64,000 nucleotides of DNA from positions 310,001 to 374,000 of the forward strand of contig NZ_BSTF01000008.1 in assembly GCF_030269365.1 (NCBI RefSeq), in the 5' to 3' direction. This stretch comes from Lentzea sp. NBRC 102530 (lineage in GTDB: Bacteria > Actinomycetota > Actinomycetes > Mycobacteriales > Pseudonocardiaceae). The position numbers and the translations under genes were made by a program. Positions 52,664-60,479 of this stretch are shown in pieces. The first letter of the stretch is position 1. Each line of letters starts with the position of its first letter. The notes under the pieces are model-generated. The model was not told the origin of the DNA and did not search any database. It saw only the letters and a list, made by a program, of their open reading frames with translations.

Positions 52664-53601
52664 GGCAGCAGCAGCAACTTGCCGGTCGTCTTGCGCGACT
52701 GCAGGTCCGTGTGCGCCTGCGCCGCCTCCTCCAGCTTGTACCGGCCACCGATGCGGATGTTCAGCACGCCCGTCCTGATCGCGTCGAACAGGTCGGCCGC
52801 GCGGCCCTCGAACTCCTCGCGCGTCAGCATGTACGCGCCGGTCGACGGCCGCGTCAGGTACACCGACCCGGCCGCGTTCAGCCGCTGCGGGTCCACCGGC
52901 GGCACCGGCCCGGACGACGCGCCGAACAGCGCCAGCATGCCGCGCGGCTTGAGCGACGCGAGCGACTGGTCGAACGTGGACGCGCCCACGCCGTCGTAGA
53001 CGACGTCGACCTTCTCGATCTGCGAGGCGAAGTCCCCGTACCGCAGCACCTCGTCGGCCCCGGCCTCACGGGCCAGCGCCTCCTTCTCGTCCGTCGACAC
53101 GGTCGCCACGACGGTCGCGCCCTTGGCCTTCGCCCACTGCGTCAGCAGCAACCCGACACCACCGGCCGCCGCGTGCACGAGCACCCGGTCGCCTTCCTTC
53201 ACGGCGTACGTCGAGTGCACGAGGTAGTGCGCGGTGATGCCCTGCAACAGCGACGCCGCGGCCAGTTCGACGTCCAGGCCGTCCGGCACCTTCACCGCCG
53301 CGGTCGCCGGCACGACGACCTCCGAGGAGTAGCTGCCCAGCACGGACATCCACGCGACCTTGTCGCCGACGGCGAAGCCGGGGGAGTTGCTCGTCACGAC
53401 CTCGCCCGCGCCCTCCAGGCCGAGCGTGGTGGGCAGCGGCACCGGGTACTGGCCGCTGCGCTGGTACGTGTCGATGTAGTTGACGCCCGCGGCGCCCACC
53501 TTCACCAGCAGTTCGCCGTCACCGGGCACGGGCGACGGCACGTCGGAGTGCTCCAGCACCTCCGGACCACCGGCCGAACGCACCACCACTGCCTTGGGCA
53601 T
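52660..53601 (-). CDS. NADPH:quinone oxidoreductase-like zinc-independent alcohol dehydrogenase family protein
   Basis: The 313-residue protein belongs to the MDR superfamily: VGAAGVNYIDTYQRSG, LGLEGAGEV, the Rossmann motif VHAAAGGVGLLLTQWAKAKG and the C-terminal AQAHTDLQSRKTTGKLLL. It lacks the zinc-binding Cys and His residues, as do quinone oxidoreductases (Qor). It reduces quinones or other electrophiles with NADPH. The cold-shock-like gene is coupled downstream. Confidence 0.93.
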   Translation of the reverse strand: MPKAVVVRSAGGPEVLEHSDVPSPVPGDGELLVKVGAAGVNYIDTYQRSGQYPVPLPTTLGLEGAGEVVTSNSPGFAVGDKVAWMSVLGSYSSEVVVPATAAVKVPDGLDVELAAASLLQGITAHYLVHSTYAVKEGDRVLVHAAAGGVGLLLTQWAKAKGATVVATVSTDEKEALAREAGADEVLRYGDFASQIEKVDVVYDGVGASTFDQSLASLKPRGMLALFGASSGPVPPVDPQRLNAAGSVYLTRPSTGAYMLTREEFEGRAADLFDAIRTGVLNIRIGGRYKLEEAAQAHTDLQSRKTTGKLLLLP

Positions 53602-53734
53602 CTGTCCTCCTAGATCGACTCACTCGGCACAACCCAGGCCGTCACCGCGATGTTCCCGGCGCCGCGTCCTGGAAACCACCAGGCTGGGTGTTCTCCCCAT
53701 GACGGGCAGCTCGCGGCCCTGGTAAGACCATCCC

Positions 53735-54523
53735 ATGCGAAAGACAACCCTGCTGTTGATCGCCTGTCTGCTCGTCATGGGAGCGCTTCCATCGCACGCC
53801 GCCTCCGCCAAGAAGGGCGTGAACGCGGCCGACGACCCCGGATCCGCCGGCGCGGCCATGACCGCGCTGGACGCCCGCTGGTACTACACGTGGGCGTCGG
53901 ACAGGCGCGGGATCCAGAGCGGCGCCGAGTTCGTGCCGATGATCTGGGGCGCGGCCGGCGTGACCGACGTCGAACTGAACAAAGCCAAGGCCAACGGCCG
54001 TCAACTCCTCGGCTTCAACGAACCGGACATGCCGGGCCAGGCGAACATGACCGTCGAACGCGCCCTGGACCTGTGGCCACGCCTGCAAGGCACCGGCCTG
54101 CGACTCGGCGCGCCGGGCGTCGCGTTCGGCGGTGACGTCGCGGGCGGCTGGCTCGACCGGTTCATGGCGGGTGCCAAGGCGCGCAACCTGCGCGTCGACT
54201 TCATCCCGATCCACTGGTACGGCCAGGACTTCTCGGCGGCGGCCACCGGACACCTGGAGTCGTACCTGCGCAACGTCCACAACCGTTACCAGAAGCCGAT
54301 CTGGCTCACCGAGTACGCGCTGATCGACTGGCGTTCCGGCCGCGCGGTCTACCCGAGCCAGGCGCAGCAGACAGCGTTCATCACGGCGTCCACGAAGATG
54401 CTGAACGGACTGTCCTTTGTGGAGCGGTACGCGTGGTTCACGCTGTCCACGAAGACCAGCCCCACCGGGTTGTCGACCGGTACGTCGCTGACCGCGGCGG
54501 GGCAGGCCTACAAATCCGCCTAG
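53735..54523 (+). CDS. Secreted GH128-like glycoside hydrolase
   Basis: The 262-residue protein has a signal peptide (TTLLLIACLLVMGALPSHA) and a TIM barrel typical of the GH128 beta-1,3-glucanase family: the acid/base-type Glu96 in LLGFNEPDMP, the nucleophile-type Glu192 in IWLTEYALIDW, and VDFIPIHWYG between them. It may degrade fungal or plant beta-1,3-glucan. The 3' end overlaps the convergent DUF885 gene by four bases. Confidence 0.87.
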   Translation: MRKTTLLLIACLLVMGALPSHAASAKKGVNAADDPGSAGAAMTALDARWYYTWASDRRGIQSGAEFVPMIWGAAGVTDVELNKAKANGRQLLGFNEPDMPGQANMTVERALDLWPRLQGTGLRLGAPGVAFGGDVAGGWLDRFMAGAKARNLRVDFIPIHWYGQDFSAAATGHLESYLRNVHNRYQKPIWLTEYALIDWRSGRAVYPSQAQQTAFITASTKMLNGLSFVERYAWFTLSTKTSPTGLSTGTSLTAAGQAYKSA

Positions 54524-56106
54524 TCCTCGCCGAGGGCCACCCGGCGCGCGAGCCCGAGCGGCAGCGCGCCGGACCCCGCGATCCGGTCGTGGAACTCGCG
54601 CAACGACCCCAGGTCCGCGTTCAGGTACTCGTCGCGGATCAGGTCGATCTCCAACGCCCCGGTCAGGTACGACGGCGCCTGCGTCGGCCACGCGCAGTAC
54701 CGCTTCACCTCGCTCGTCGCGGTGGCGGGCGTGAGCGCCGTCCGCGCCACCATGAACGCCTCCGCCTCCTCGGGCGTCATGTCGCCGCAGTGCAACGCGG
54801 TGTCGACGATCATCCGCGCCGCCCGGAAGAGCCGCGCCTGGACGTGCCCCATCACCGCGCCGGGCGTCGTGTAGAAACCGACCTCGCGCAGCAGCTTCTC
54901 CGAGTACAGCGCCCAGCCCTCGGAGAAGTACGACGTCCGGAAGACCTTCCGCAACGGGTGCGCCGGACCTTGCGCGGCGACCCACGCGCCGTGCCAGTGG
55001 TGGCCGGGGTACGCCTCGTGCACCGAGACCGTCGGCAGCTGCGAGCGCGAGTTGGTGCGCAGCCGTTGCGACACCTGCTCGTCCGACGCGCCCTCGGGCG
55101 TGAACGGCACGAAGAAGTAGCCGGTGCGCCGCGACGTCAGCGGCGGCGGGCCGAGGTAGCTCGCCACGGCCGTGACCGCCCGGTGGAACGCCGGCGCCGG
55201 CACGACGTGGCACTCCTCTTCTTCAGGCAACGTCACGAGGTCGTGCTCGACCAGCGCCGCACGGGCCCGCGCCGTCTCGGCCTCGTACTCGGCGAGCATC
55301 GCCTCCATCGTGGGCGGGTGGTCGTCCTGCAGGGCCGTGATCGCCGCCCGCCAGTCGGGCGAGCCGGCCAGCTCGACCAGTTCGGCCTCCAGCTCCGCGT
55401 ACGCGTCCTGCCCGCGCTGGTGCAGCTCGGGCGACCCGTAGCCGAGCATCTCCTTGTCCTGCAACAACGTCGAGTAGAGCTTCTCGCCCATCCGCCAGTC
55501 CCCGGTGGCCCGGACGGCGAGGTCCTCCAGGTACGTCGCGTGCCGGTCGAACGCGTCCGCGGCGGGCCCGGCGGCTTCTGCGAGGTCGGCGCGGAACTCC
55601 GGGGTGGAAGCCTCCCGCGGCAACGACTCCAGCAGGAACGCCCGTGCCGTCCGCACCTGGTCCAGCGCCCGCCGCACGACCAGCGGCGACGCCAGCGCCG
55701 GGTCGAGGTTGGCCTCGGCCGCGGCGAGGATCGACGGCACCTCGCGCAACTTCGCGACCGTGGCCCCGATCAGCCCCGCCTCGGGCAGCAACCGGTGCAG
55801 GAACGGCGCCAGCAACCCGAAGAACACGATCCCGGAGTACTCGCTCGGGTCCCGCCGCCAGCCGGGCGAGGACTCCATCGCCGCCGACCCGCGCAGCACC
55901 GACAGTGCGAGATCGCCGTCCACGGACCTCGGCAACGGCTCCAGCCGGGCGATCCACTCCCCGTTCTCCCTGGCCTGCTGTTCGAACGCGGCCGCGGAGA
56001 AGTCCCCGAACGTGGAGCAGTGGTCCAGCGAACCGGCGTGAGCGGCGCGAACGGGGTTCCGGTCGAAGTACCAGGAGAGGAACGACGTGAGCGTGTCGGT
56101 GGTCAC
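54520..56106 (-). CDS. DUF885-family metallopeptidase-like protein
   Basis: The 528-residue soluble protein carries the DUF885 zinc motif HEAYPGHH at residues 363-370 and YFSEGWALYSEKL downstream for the third ligand. Family members are thought to be carboxypeptidase- or oligopeptidase-like enzymes. The GTG at 56106 starts the conserved part (TTDTLTSFLSWYFDRNP); a long upstream extension in the same frame was dropped because it runs antisense to the gene at 56143. Confidence 0.9.
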   Translation of the reverse strand: MTTDTLTSFLSWYFDRNPVRAAHAGSLDHCSTFGDFSAAAFEQQARENGEWIARLEPLPRSVDGDLALSVLRGSAAMESSPGWRRDPSEYSGIVFFGLLAPFLHRLLPEAGLIGATVAKLREVPSILAAAEANLDPALASPLVVRRALDQVRTARAFLLESLPREASTPEFRADLAEAAGPAADAFDRHATYLEDLAVRATGDWRMGEKLYSTLLQDKEMLGYGSPELHQRGQDAYAELEAELVELAGSPDWRAAITALQDDHPPTMEAMLAEYEAETARARAALVEHDLVTLPEEEECHVVPAPAFHRAVTAVASYLGPPPLTSRRTGYFFVPFTPEGASDEQVSQRLRTNSRSQLPTVSVHEAYPGHHWHGAWVAAQGPAHPLRKVFRTSYFSEGWALYSEKLLREVGFYTTPGAVMGHVQARLFRAARMIVDTALHCGDMTPEEAEAFMVARTALTPATATSEVKRYCAWPTQAPSYLTGALEIDLIRDEYLNADLGSLREFHDRIAGSGALPLGLARRVALGED

Positions 56107-56142
56107 TCGGACGAAGTTACCCCGTGGTTTTACAGTGTGGGG

Positions 56143-56433
56143 GTGTCTGATCAAACCGCGCAGAAGCGCATCGCCGAGTTCGTGAAGGCCCACGGCAAGC
56201 CGGACACGGCGGTCAAAGCCGTGGTCGAACCGATCGGCCGCGCCGGTGCGCGGATCGTGCTGGTCGGCGCGGACGGCGCGATGGGCGACGTGATGACCAA
56301 GGACGTGGAGTCCGCCACGGCTGCCGTCGAAGCCGCGGCCGGCGTCGAGCAGGCCGAGTGGGACCGCGAGACCACGGCCGCCGCCAAGATCGGCCCGGCG
56401 CACCGCCGCAAGATGGCCAAGATGCAGTCATGA
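56143..56433 (+). CDS. Small hypothetical protein, 96 residues, coupled to an ATP-grasp gene
   Basis: I do not recognise the family. The protein is soluble with a beta-alpha pattern (GRAGARIVLVGADGAMGDVM) and a basic C-terminus (GPAHRRKMAKMQS). The GTG start is 36 bases from the divergent DUF885 start. The stop overlaps the next gene as ATGA, implying coordinated synthesis with the ATP-grasp protein. Confidence 0.65.
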   Translation: MSDQTAQKRIAEFVKAHGKPDTAVKAVVEPIGRAGARIVLVGADGAMGDVMTKDVESATAAVEAAAGVEQAEWDRETTAAAKIGPAHRRKMAKMQS

Positions 56434-57281
56434 GGGTCGTGCTCGCCTCCTGCACGGGCCTGCCGGAAGGCGACGGCGACGAGAAGTCGCTCGTGACCGC
56501 GTTGCGGCGCGACGGCGTCGACGTCGAGTGGCGGCCGTGGAACGACGGCCCTGCCGACGCCGACCTGGTCGTGCTGCGCGCGACCTGGGACTACCCCGAG
56601 CACCTCGAGGAGTTCCTGGCGTGGTGCGACAGCGTGCCGACGCTCGCGAACCCGGCCACCGTGGTCCGCTGGAACACCGACAAGGCCTACCTCGTCGAAC
56701 TCGCCGGCCGCGGCGTCCCCGTCGTGCCCACCTCGGTCGTCGCGCCGGGCGAGGAACCCGTCTTCCCGGACGGCGAGTTCGTCGTGAAGCCCTCGGTCGG
56801 CGCCGGCTCCAGGGGCGCGGCGAGGTTCACCGACCACGCCGCCGCCCGCGCGCACTTCGAGGCGTTGGGCGTCAAGACCCTGATCCAGCCCTACCAGTCC
56901 AGTGTGGACGAGAACGGCGAGACCGCCCTGGTGTTCTGCGCCGGCGAGTACTCCCACTCGTTCCACAAAGGACCGATGCTGGCCCAGGGCCTCGCCGAGG
57001 CGGAGTCCGGCCTGTACGTCGAGGAGAGGCTCCGCGCGATCGAGCCGTCCGCCACCCAGATCGCACTGGGTGAGCAGGTGCTCGACACGGCGGCCGAGTT
57101 GCTGTCGTTGCGGCGCAGTGACTTCCTCTACGCCCGCGTGGACGTGGTGGAGGGTCCCGACGGCTCACCGCTGCTGCTCGAACTCGAACTGACCGAGCCG
57201 ACGCTCGGCTTCGCGTTCACCGACGACGCGGCGGCGTCCCGGTTCAGCAAGGCGATCCAGGAAGCCGCGACCAGGCGTTAG
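56430..57281 (+). CDS. ATP-grasp domain protein (RimK/glutathione-synthetase-like)
   Basis: The 283-residue protein has an N-terminal pre-ATP-grasp domain (VVLRATWDYPEHLEEFLAWC) and the ATP-grasp core with GEFVVKPSVGAGSRGAARF, the QPYQSSVDENGETALVFC strand pair and a terminal LLLELELTEPTLGF bearing the metal-binding Glu. Such proteins ligate a carboxylate to an amine or thiol using ATP. The substrate is unknown. It is coupled to the 96-residue gene and followed at once by a hairpin. Confidence 0.85.
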   Translation: MRVVLASCTGLPEGDGDEKSLVTALRRDGVDVEWRPWNDGPADADLVVLRATWDYPEHLEEFLAWCDSVPTLANPATVVRWNTDKAYLVELAGRGVPVVPTSVVAPGEEPVFPDGEFVVKPSVGAGSRGAARFTDHAAARAHFEALGVKTLIQPYQSSVDENGETALVFCAGEYSHSFHKGPMLAQGLAEAESGLYVEERLRAIEPSATQIALGEQVLDTAAELLSLRRSDFLYARVDVVEGPDGSPLLLELELTEPTLGFAFTDDAAASRFSKAIQEAATRR

Positions 57282-57364
57282 GCGCTGTCCTGCAAGTCCG
57301 TTGGGCGACAGTAGCCGACTCGCTCGCCCGCGCCTCTCACCGAACGAACTCGCAGGACAGCGCC
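57281..57364. repeat. Long hairpin element after the ATP-grasp gene
   Basis: GGCGCTGTCCTGCAAGT (57281-57297) pairs with ACTCGCAGGACAGCGCC (57348-57364) at 16 of 17 positions across a 50-base GC-rich loop. It begins on the last base of the ATP-grasp stop and ends 23 bases before the next start. It could be a terminator or a repeat element. Confidence 0.6.
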
Positions 57365-57386
57365 TGGCCCGCGCTACGGTCGGATC

Positions 57387-58172
57387 ATGACCACGGCGAA
57401 CGTCAACGGCATCACCATCGGCTACGACGACACGGGCACCGGTGACGACGTGCTGGTGCTCGTGCACGGCCACCCCTTCGACCGCACGATGTGGCGCCCG
57501 CAGATCGAGCACTTCAGCCGCCGGGGCCACCGCGTGATCGCCGCCGACCTCCGCGGCTACGGCGAGTCCACCGTCGTCCCCGGCATCACCACCCTCGACG
57601 TCTTCGCGAACGACATCGCGGCCCTGCTGGACCACCTGGACGTCGACCGGTTCGTGCTAGGCGGTCTCTCCATGGGCGGGCAGATCGTCATGCAGTGCGT
57701 CCAAGACTTCCCCGAACGGCTGACGGGCCTGATCCTCGCCGACACCTTCGCCCGGCCCGAGACCGCGGAGGGCCGGAGGAACCGCAACGCCATGGCCGAT
57801 CGCCTTCTCGACGAAGGCATGTCCGGGTACGCCAACGAGGTCAAGTGGAAGATGGTGGCGCGCCACAACCCCGAAGCGGCGGAGTTCGTCGCGCAGCTGA
57901 TGCACAACGCACCGCCGGAGGGCGCCGCCGCGGCACTGAGGGGCAGGGCGGAACGTCCCGACTACACCGAAACCCTCAAGAGCATCACCGTGCCCACGCT
58001 GGTCATCGTGGGCAGCGACGACGAGTACACCCCGGTCGAAGACGCCGAGTACATGCACGAACGCATAGCGACGTCCACCCTCGAAGTGGTCGAAGGCGCC
58101 GCCCACATGCCGAACGTCGAACGCCCCGAAGCCTTCAACCGAGCTGTGGAGGAACTGCTAGCGCAGGCCTGA
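57387..58172 (+). CDS. Alpha/beta hydrolase
   Basis: The 261-residue protein has the fold's nucleophile elbow GLSMGG with Ser95, an oxyanion HGHPFDRTMW, a late Asp in VGSDDEYTPV and the catalytic His in GAAHMPNVE. It resembles haloperoxidase- or 3-oxoadipate-enol-lactonase-like esterases, but the substrate cannot be named. It is 23 bases after a hairpin and convergent with the acetate symporter gene (15-base overlap). Confidence 0.9.
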   Translation: MTTANVNGITIGYDDTGTGDDVLVLVHGHPFDRTMWRPQIEHFSRRGHRVIAADLRGYGESTVVPGITTLDVFANDIAALLDHLDVDRFVLGGLSMGGQIVMQCVQDFPERLTGLILADTFARPETAEGRRNRNAMADRLLDEGMSGYANEVKWKMVARHNPEAAEFVAQLMHNAPPEGAAAALRGRAERPDYTETLKSITVPTLVIVGSDDEYTPVEDAEYMHERIATSTLEVVEGAAHMPNVERPEAFNRAVEELLAQA

Positions 58173-59735
58173 GCCGAGTCCGGTCAGCCCGCGGACCTCC
58201 ATCTCCGCCTGCTTGGCCGCGTCCGCCTTCTCCTCGCCCAGCACGGTCCCGAGGAACCCGGCCAGGAACGACAGCGGGATCGACACGATGCCGGGGTTCG
58301 ACAGCGGGAAGAACGCGAAGTCGGCGTCCGGGAACACCGACGACTTCGAGCCCGAGATCGCGGGGGAGAAGACGATCAGCAGCACGCACGACACCAAGCC
58401 GCCGTAGATGCTCCACAACGTGCCGCGCGTGTTGAAACGCTTCCAGAACAACGAGTACAGCAACGTGGGCAGGTTCGCGGACGCGGCCAGGGCGAACGCC
58501 AGCGCGACCAGGAAGGCGACGTTCTGGCCGTTGGCCGCGATGCCGCCGACGATCGCCAGCACACCCACGCACACGGCGGTGATGCGAGCGACACGGACCT
58601 CGTCGCGCGGATCGGCCTCGCCGTGCTTGATCACGTTCGCGTACACGTCGTGCGCGAAGGAGGCCGAAGCGGTCAGGGTCAGACCGGCGACCACGGCCAG
58701 GATCGTCGCGAACGCCACCGCGCACACGATGCCGAGCAGAACCGTGCCGCCCACCTGGAACGCCAGCAGCGGTGCCGCGGAGTTCTCACCGCCGGGAGCA
58801 CCGGTGATCTTGTCGGTGCCGACGAGGGCCATCGCGCCGAAGCCGATGACGAGCGTGCACGAGTAGAAGATCGCCATCATCCAGGTGGCCCACACGACCG
58901 ACTTACGCGCCTCACGCGCGTTGGGCACGGTGTAGAAGCGCATCAGCACGTGCGGCAACGAGGCGGTGCCCAACACCAGAGCCAGGGCCAAGGAGATGAA
59001 GTCGATCTTCGACAGGTCCGAGGCGCCGTACTTCACGCCCGGCGCCAGCACGGCCTCGCCGAGGGGCGACTGCTGCGAGGCGCGGTCGAGCATCGAGGAG
59101 AAGTCGAAGCCGAACTTGCCGATCAGGAAGATCGTCAGCAGGGAGACGGACAGGATCAGCAGGACGGCCTTGATGATCTGCACCCAGGTGGTGCCCTTCA
59201 TGCCGCCCACCAGCACGTACAGCACCATGACGATGCCCACGACCGCGATGATGATCGACTGGCCGATCTTGCTGTGCACGTCCAGCAGCAACGCCATCAG
59301 GCCGCCGGCGCCCGCCATCTGCGCGATCATGTAGAACAGCGAGATCACCAGGGTCGCGTTCGCGGCGGCCGCGCGCACGGGGCGCTGGCGCATGCGGAAC
59401 GCCATCACGTCGCCCATCGTGAAACGGCCGGTGTTGCGCAGCCGTTCGGAGATCAGCATCAGGCCGATCAGCCAGGCCACGACCCAGCCGATCGAGTACA
59501 TGAAGCCGTCGTAGCCGTTCACGGCGATCGCGCCGGAGATGCCCAGGAACGACGCCGCGGACAGGAAGTCACCCGACAGTGCGATGCCGTTCTGCGTGCC
59601 GGTGAAGCTGCTGCCTGCGGCGTAGTAGTCCGACGCGCTGACGTTCCGCGTGGAGGCGCGGTAGACGATGTAGAGCGTCAGCAGGACGAAGATGCCGAAG
59701 ACGGACAGGTTGATCGCGGTGTTCGCCCCGGTCAC
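58158..59735 (-). CDS. actP: Cation/acetate symporter, SSS family
   Basis: The 525-residue membrane protein has about thirteen helices and the sodium:solute symporter motifs ALSGDFLSAASFLGISGAI and MFYMIAQMAGAGGLMALL-like helices, with LPHVLMRFYTVPNAREARKS in the conserved central loop. ActP takes up acetate and related monocarboxylates. The GTG at 59735 overlaps the stop of the DUF485 gene as GTGA, the usual yjcH-actP order. Confidence 0.92.
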   Translation of the reverse strand: MTGANTAINLSVFGIFVLLTLYIVYRASTRNVSASDYYAAGSSFTGTQNGIALSGDFLSAASFLGISGAIAVNGYDGFMYSIGWVVAWLIGLMLISERLRNTGRFTMGDVMAFRMRQRPVRAAAANATLVISLFYMIAQMAGAGGLMALLLDVHSKIGQSIIIAVVGIVMVLYVLVGGMKGTTWVQIIKAVLLILSVSLLTIFLIGKFGFDFSSMLDRASQQSPLGEAVLAPGVKYGASDLSKIDFISLALALVLGTASLPHVLMRFYTVPNAREARKSVVWATWMMAIFYSCTLVIGFGAMALVGTDKITGAPGGENSAAPLLAFQVGGTVLLGIVCAVAFATILAVVAGLTLTASASFAHDVYANVIKHGEADPRDEVRVARITAVCVGVLAIVGGIAANGQNVAFLVALAFALAASANLPTLLYSLFWKRFNTRGTLWSIYGGLVSCVLLIVFSPAISGSKSSVFPDADFAFFPLSNPGIVSIPLSFLAGFLGTVLGEEKADAAKQAEMEVRGLTGLGSGLR

Positions 59736-60142
59736 GCGAGCTCCTCGTCGGTTTCCGCGAGCGCGCGCACCTTGTCGACCTGCGGGTCGAGCTTCCTTTT
59801 GGAGTAACGCGCGTACGCCATGGTGATGATGATGGTGGTGACGATCTGGAGGAATCCCATCGTCAAGCCGACGTTCACCGTTCCGAACAGCGGAGTGCTC
59901 ATGAAGTCGGCGGCGTAAGCGGAAAGCAATACGAACGTGACGTACCAAGCGAGGAACAGCAACGTGGCCGGGAGAATGAAACGCTTCACCCGCCGCTTCA
60001 GGTCGAGGAAATCCTCACTCGTTTGGATCGCACCGTAATCCGGCTCTCCGTCACCATCTATGAGCAATGAGTGAACGGGCTCGTCAAAGGTCGCGAAACC
60101 GGGCGTCGCCGGGCGTGACACGGAGGGCAGCGCCTTCGTCAT
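59732..60142 (-). CDS. DUF485 membrane protein (YjcH-like), partner of the acetate symporter
   Basis: The 136-residue protein has two hydrophobic helices (FILPATLLFLAWYVTFVLL and VGLTMGFLQIVTTIIITMAY) after a soluble N-terminus, and a charged tail (RKLDPQVDKVRALAETDEEL), all typical of DUF485. The ATG at 60142 fits the family start. It is coupled to actP and probably assists its assembly or activity. Confidence 0.9.
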   Translation of the reverse strand: MTKALPSVSRPATPGFATFDEPVHSLLIDGDGEPDYGAIQTSEDFLDLKRRVKRFILPATLLFLAWYVTFVLLSAYAADFMSTPLFGTVNVGLTMGFLQIVTTIIITMAYARYSKRKLDPQVDKVRALAETDEELA

Positions 60143-60475
60143 CAACCGCTCGCATTCGTTACGGGGAGTGCCCGGCGAGGCTCCGCGCACTCAGCGCGTC
60201 CGATCCGGGGGTGGAGGGCGCAAGCGTAACCACGCGTGGCGGCGAGTCAATCCCCTGAACCCGCAGGACCACCCCAAAAGGTCCCGAGTGACGCAGAGTG
60301 ATCGATCGTGCACGCCCCAGGTCGTTGTCGCGTCACGCTCTCTGGCCTACTATCCGCTCACACCCGATACGGCTGATGGAGATATCGAGCTGCGGGGACA
60401 TCGACTCGCGGGGATTCGCCAGGCCAGGAGGTAGCCGATAGTGGGGCACTTCGAGCGCGCCTTGGGGATCATTTC
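60143..60475. other. Intergenic region ahead of the conservon
   Basis: This 333-base gap separates the divergent DUF485 gene and cvnA. It contains a candidate promoter at 60325-60353 and a 12-codon upstream frame at 60441-60479. I see no other structure. Confidence 0.5.
60325..60353 (+). promoter_or_regulatory. Candidate promoter of the conservon
   Basis: TTGTCG and TACTAT are separated by 17 bases, the standard spacing, with four of six matches to the -35 and a good -10. It is about 115 bases upstream of the cvnA start. Confidence 0.45.
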
Positions 60476-60479
60476 GTGA
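60441..60479 (+). other. Twelve-codon upstream reading frame overlapping the cvnA start
   Basis: A GTG at 60441, eight bases after a perfect AGGAGGT (60426-60432), opens a 12-codon frame (MGHFERALGIIS) whose TGA lies within the cvnA GTG as GTGA. The strong ribosome site serves this frame rather than cvnA itself, suggesting that cvnA is translated by coupling. Confidence 0.5.
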
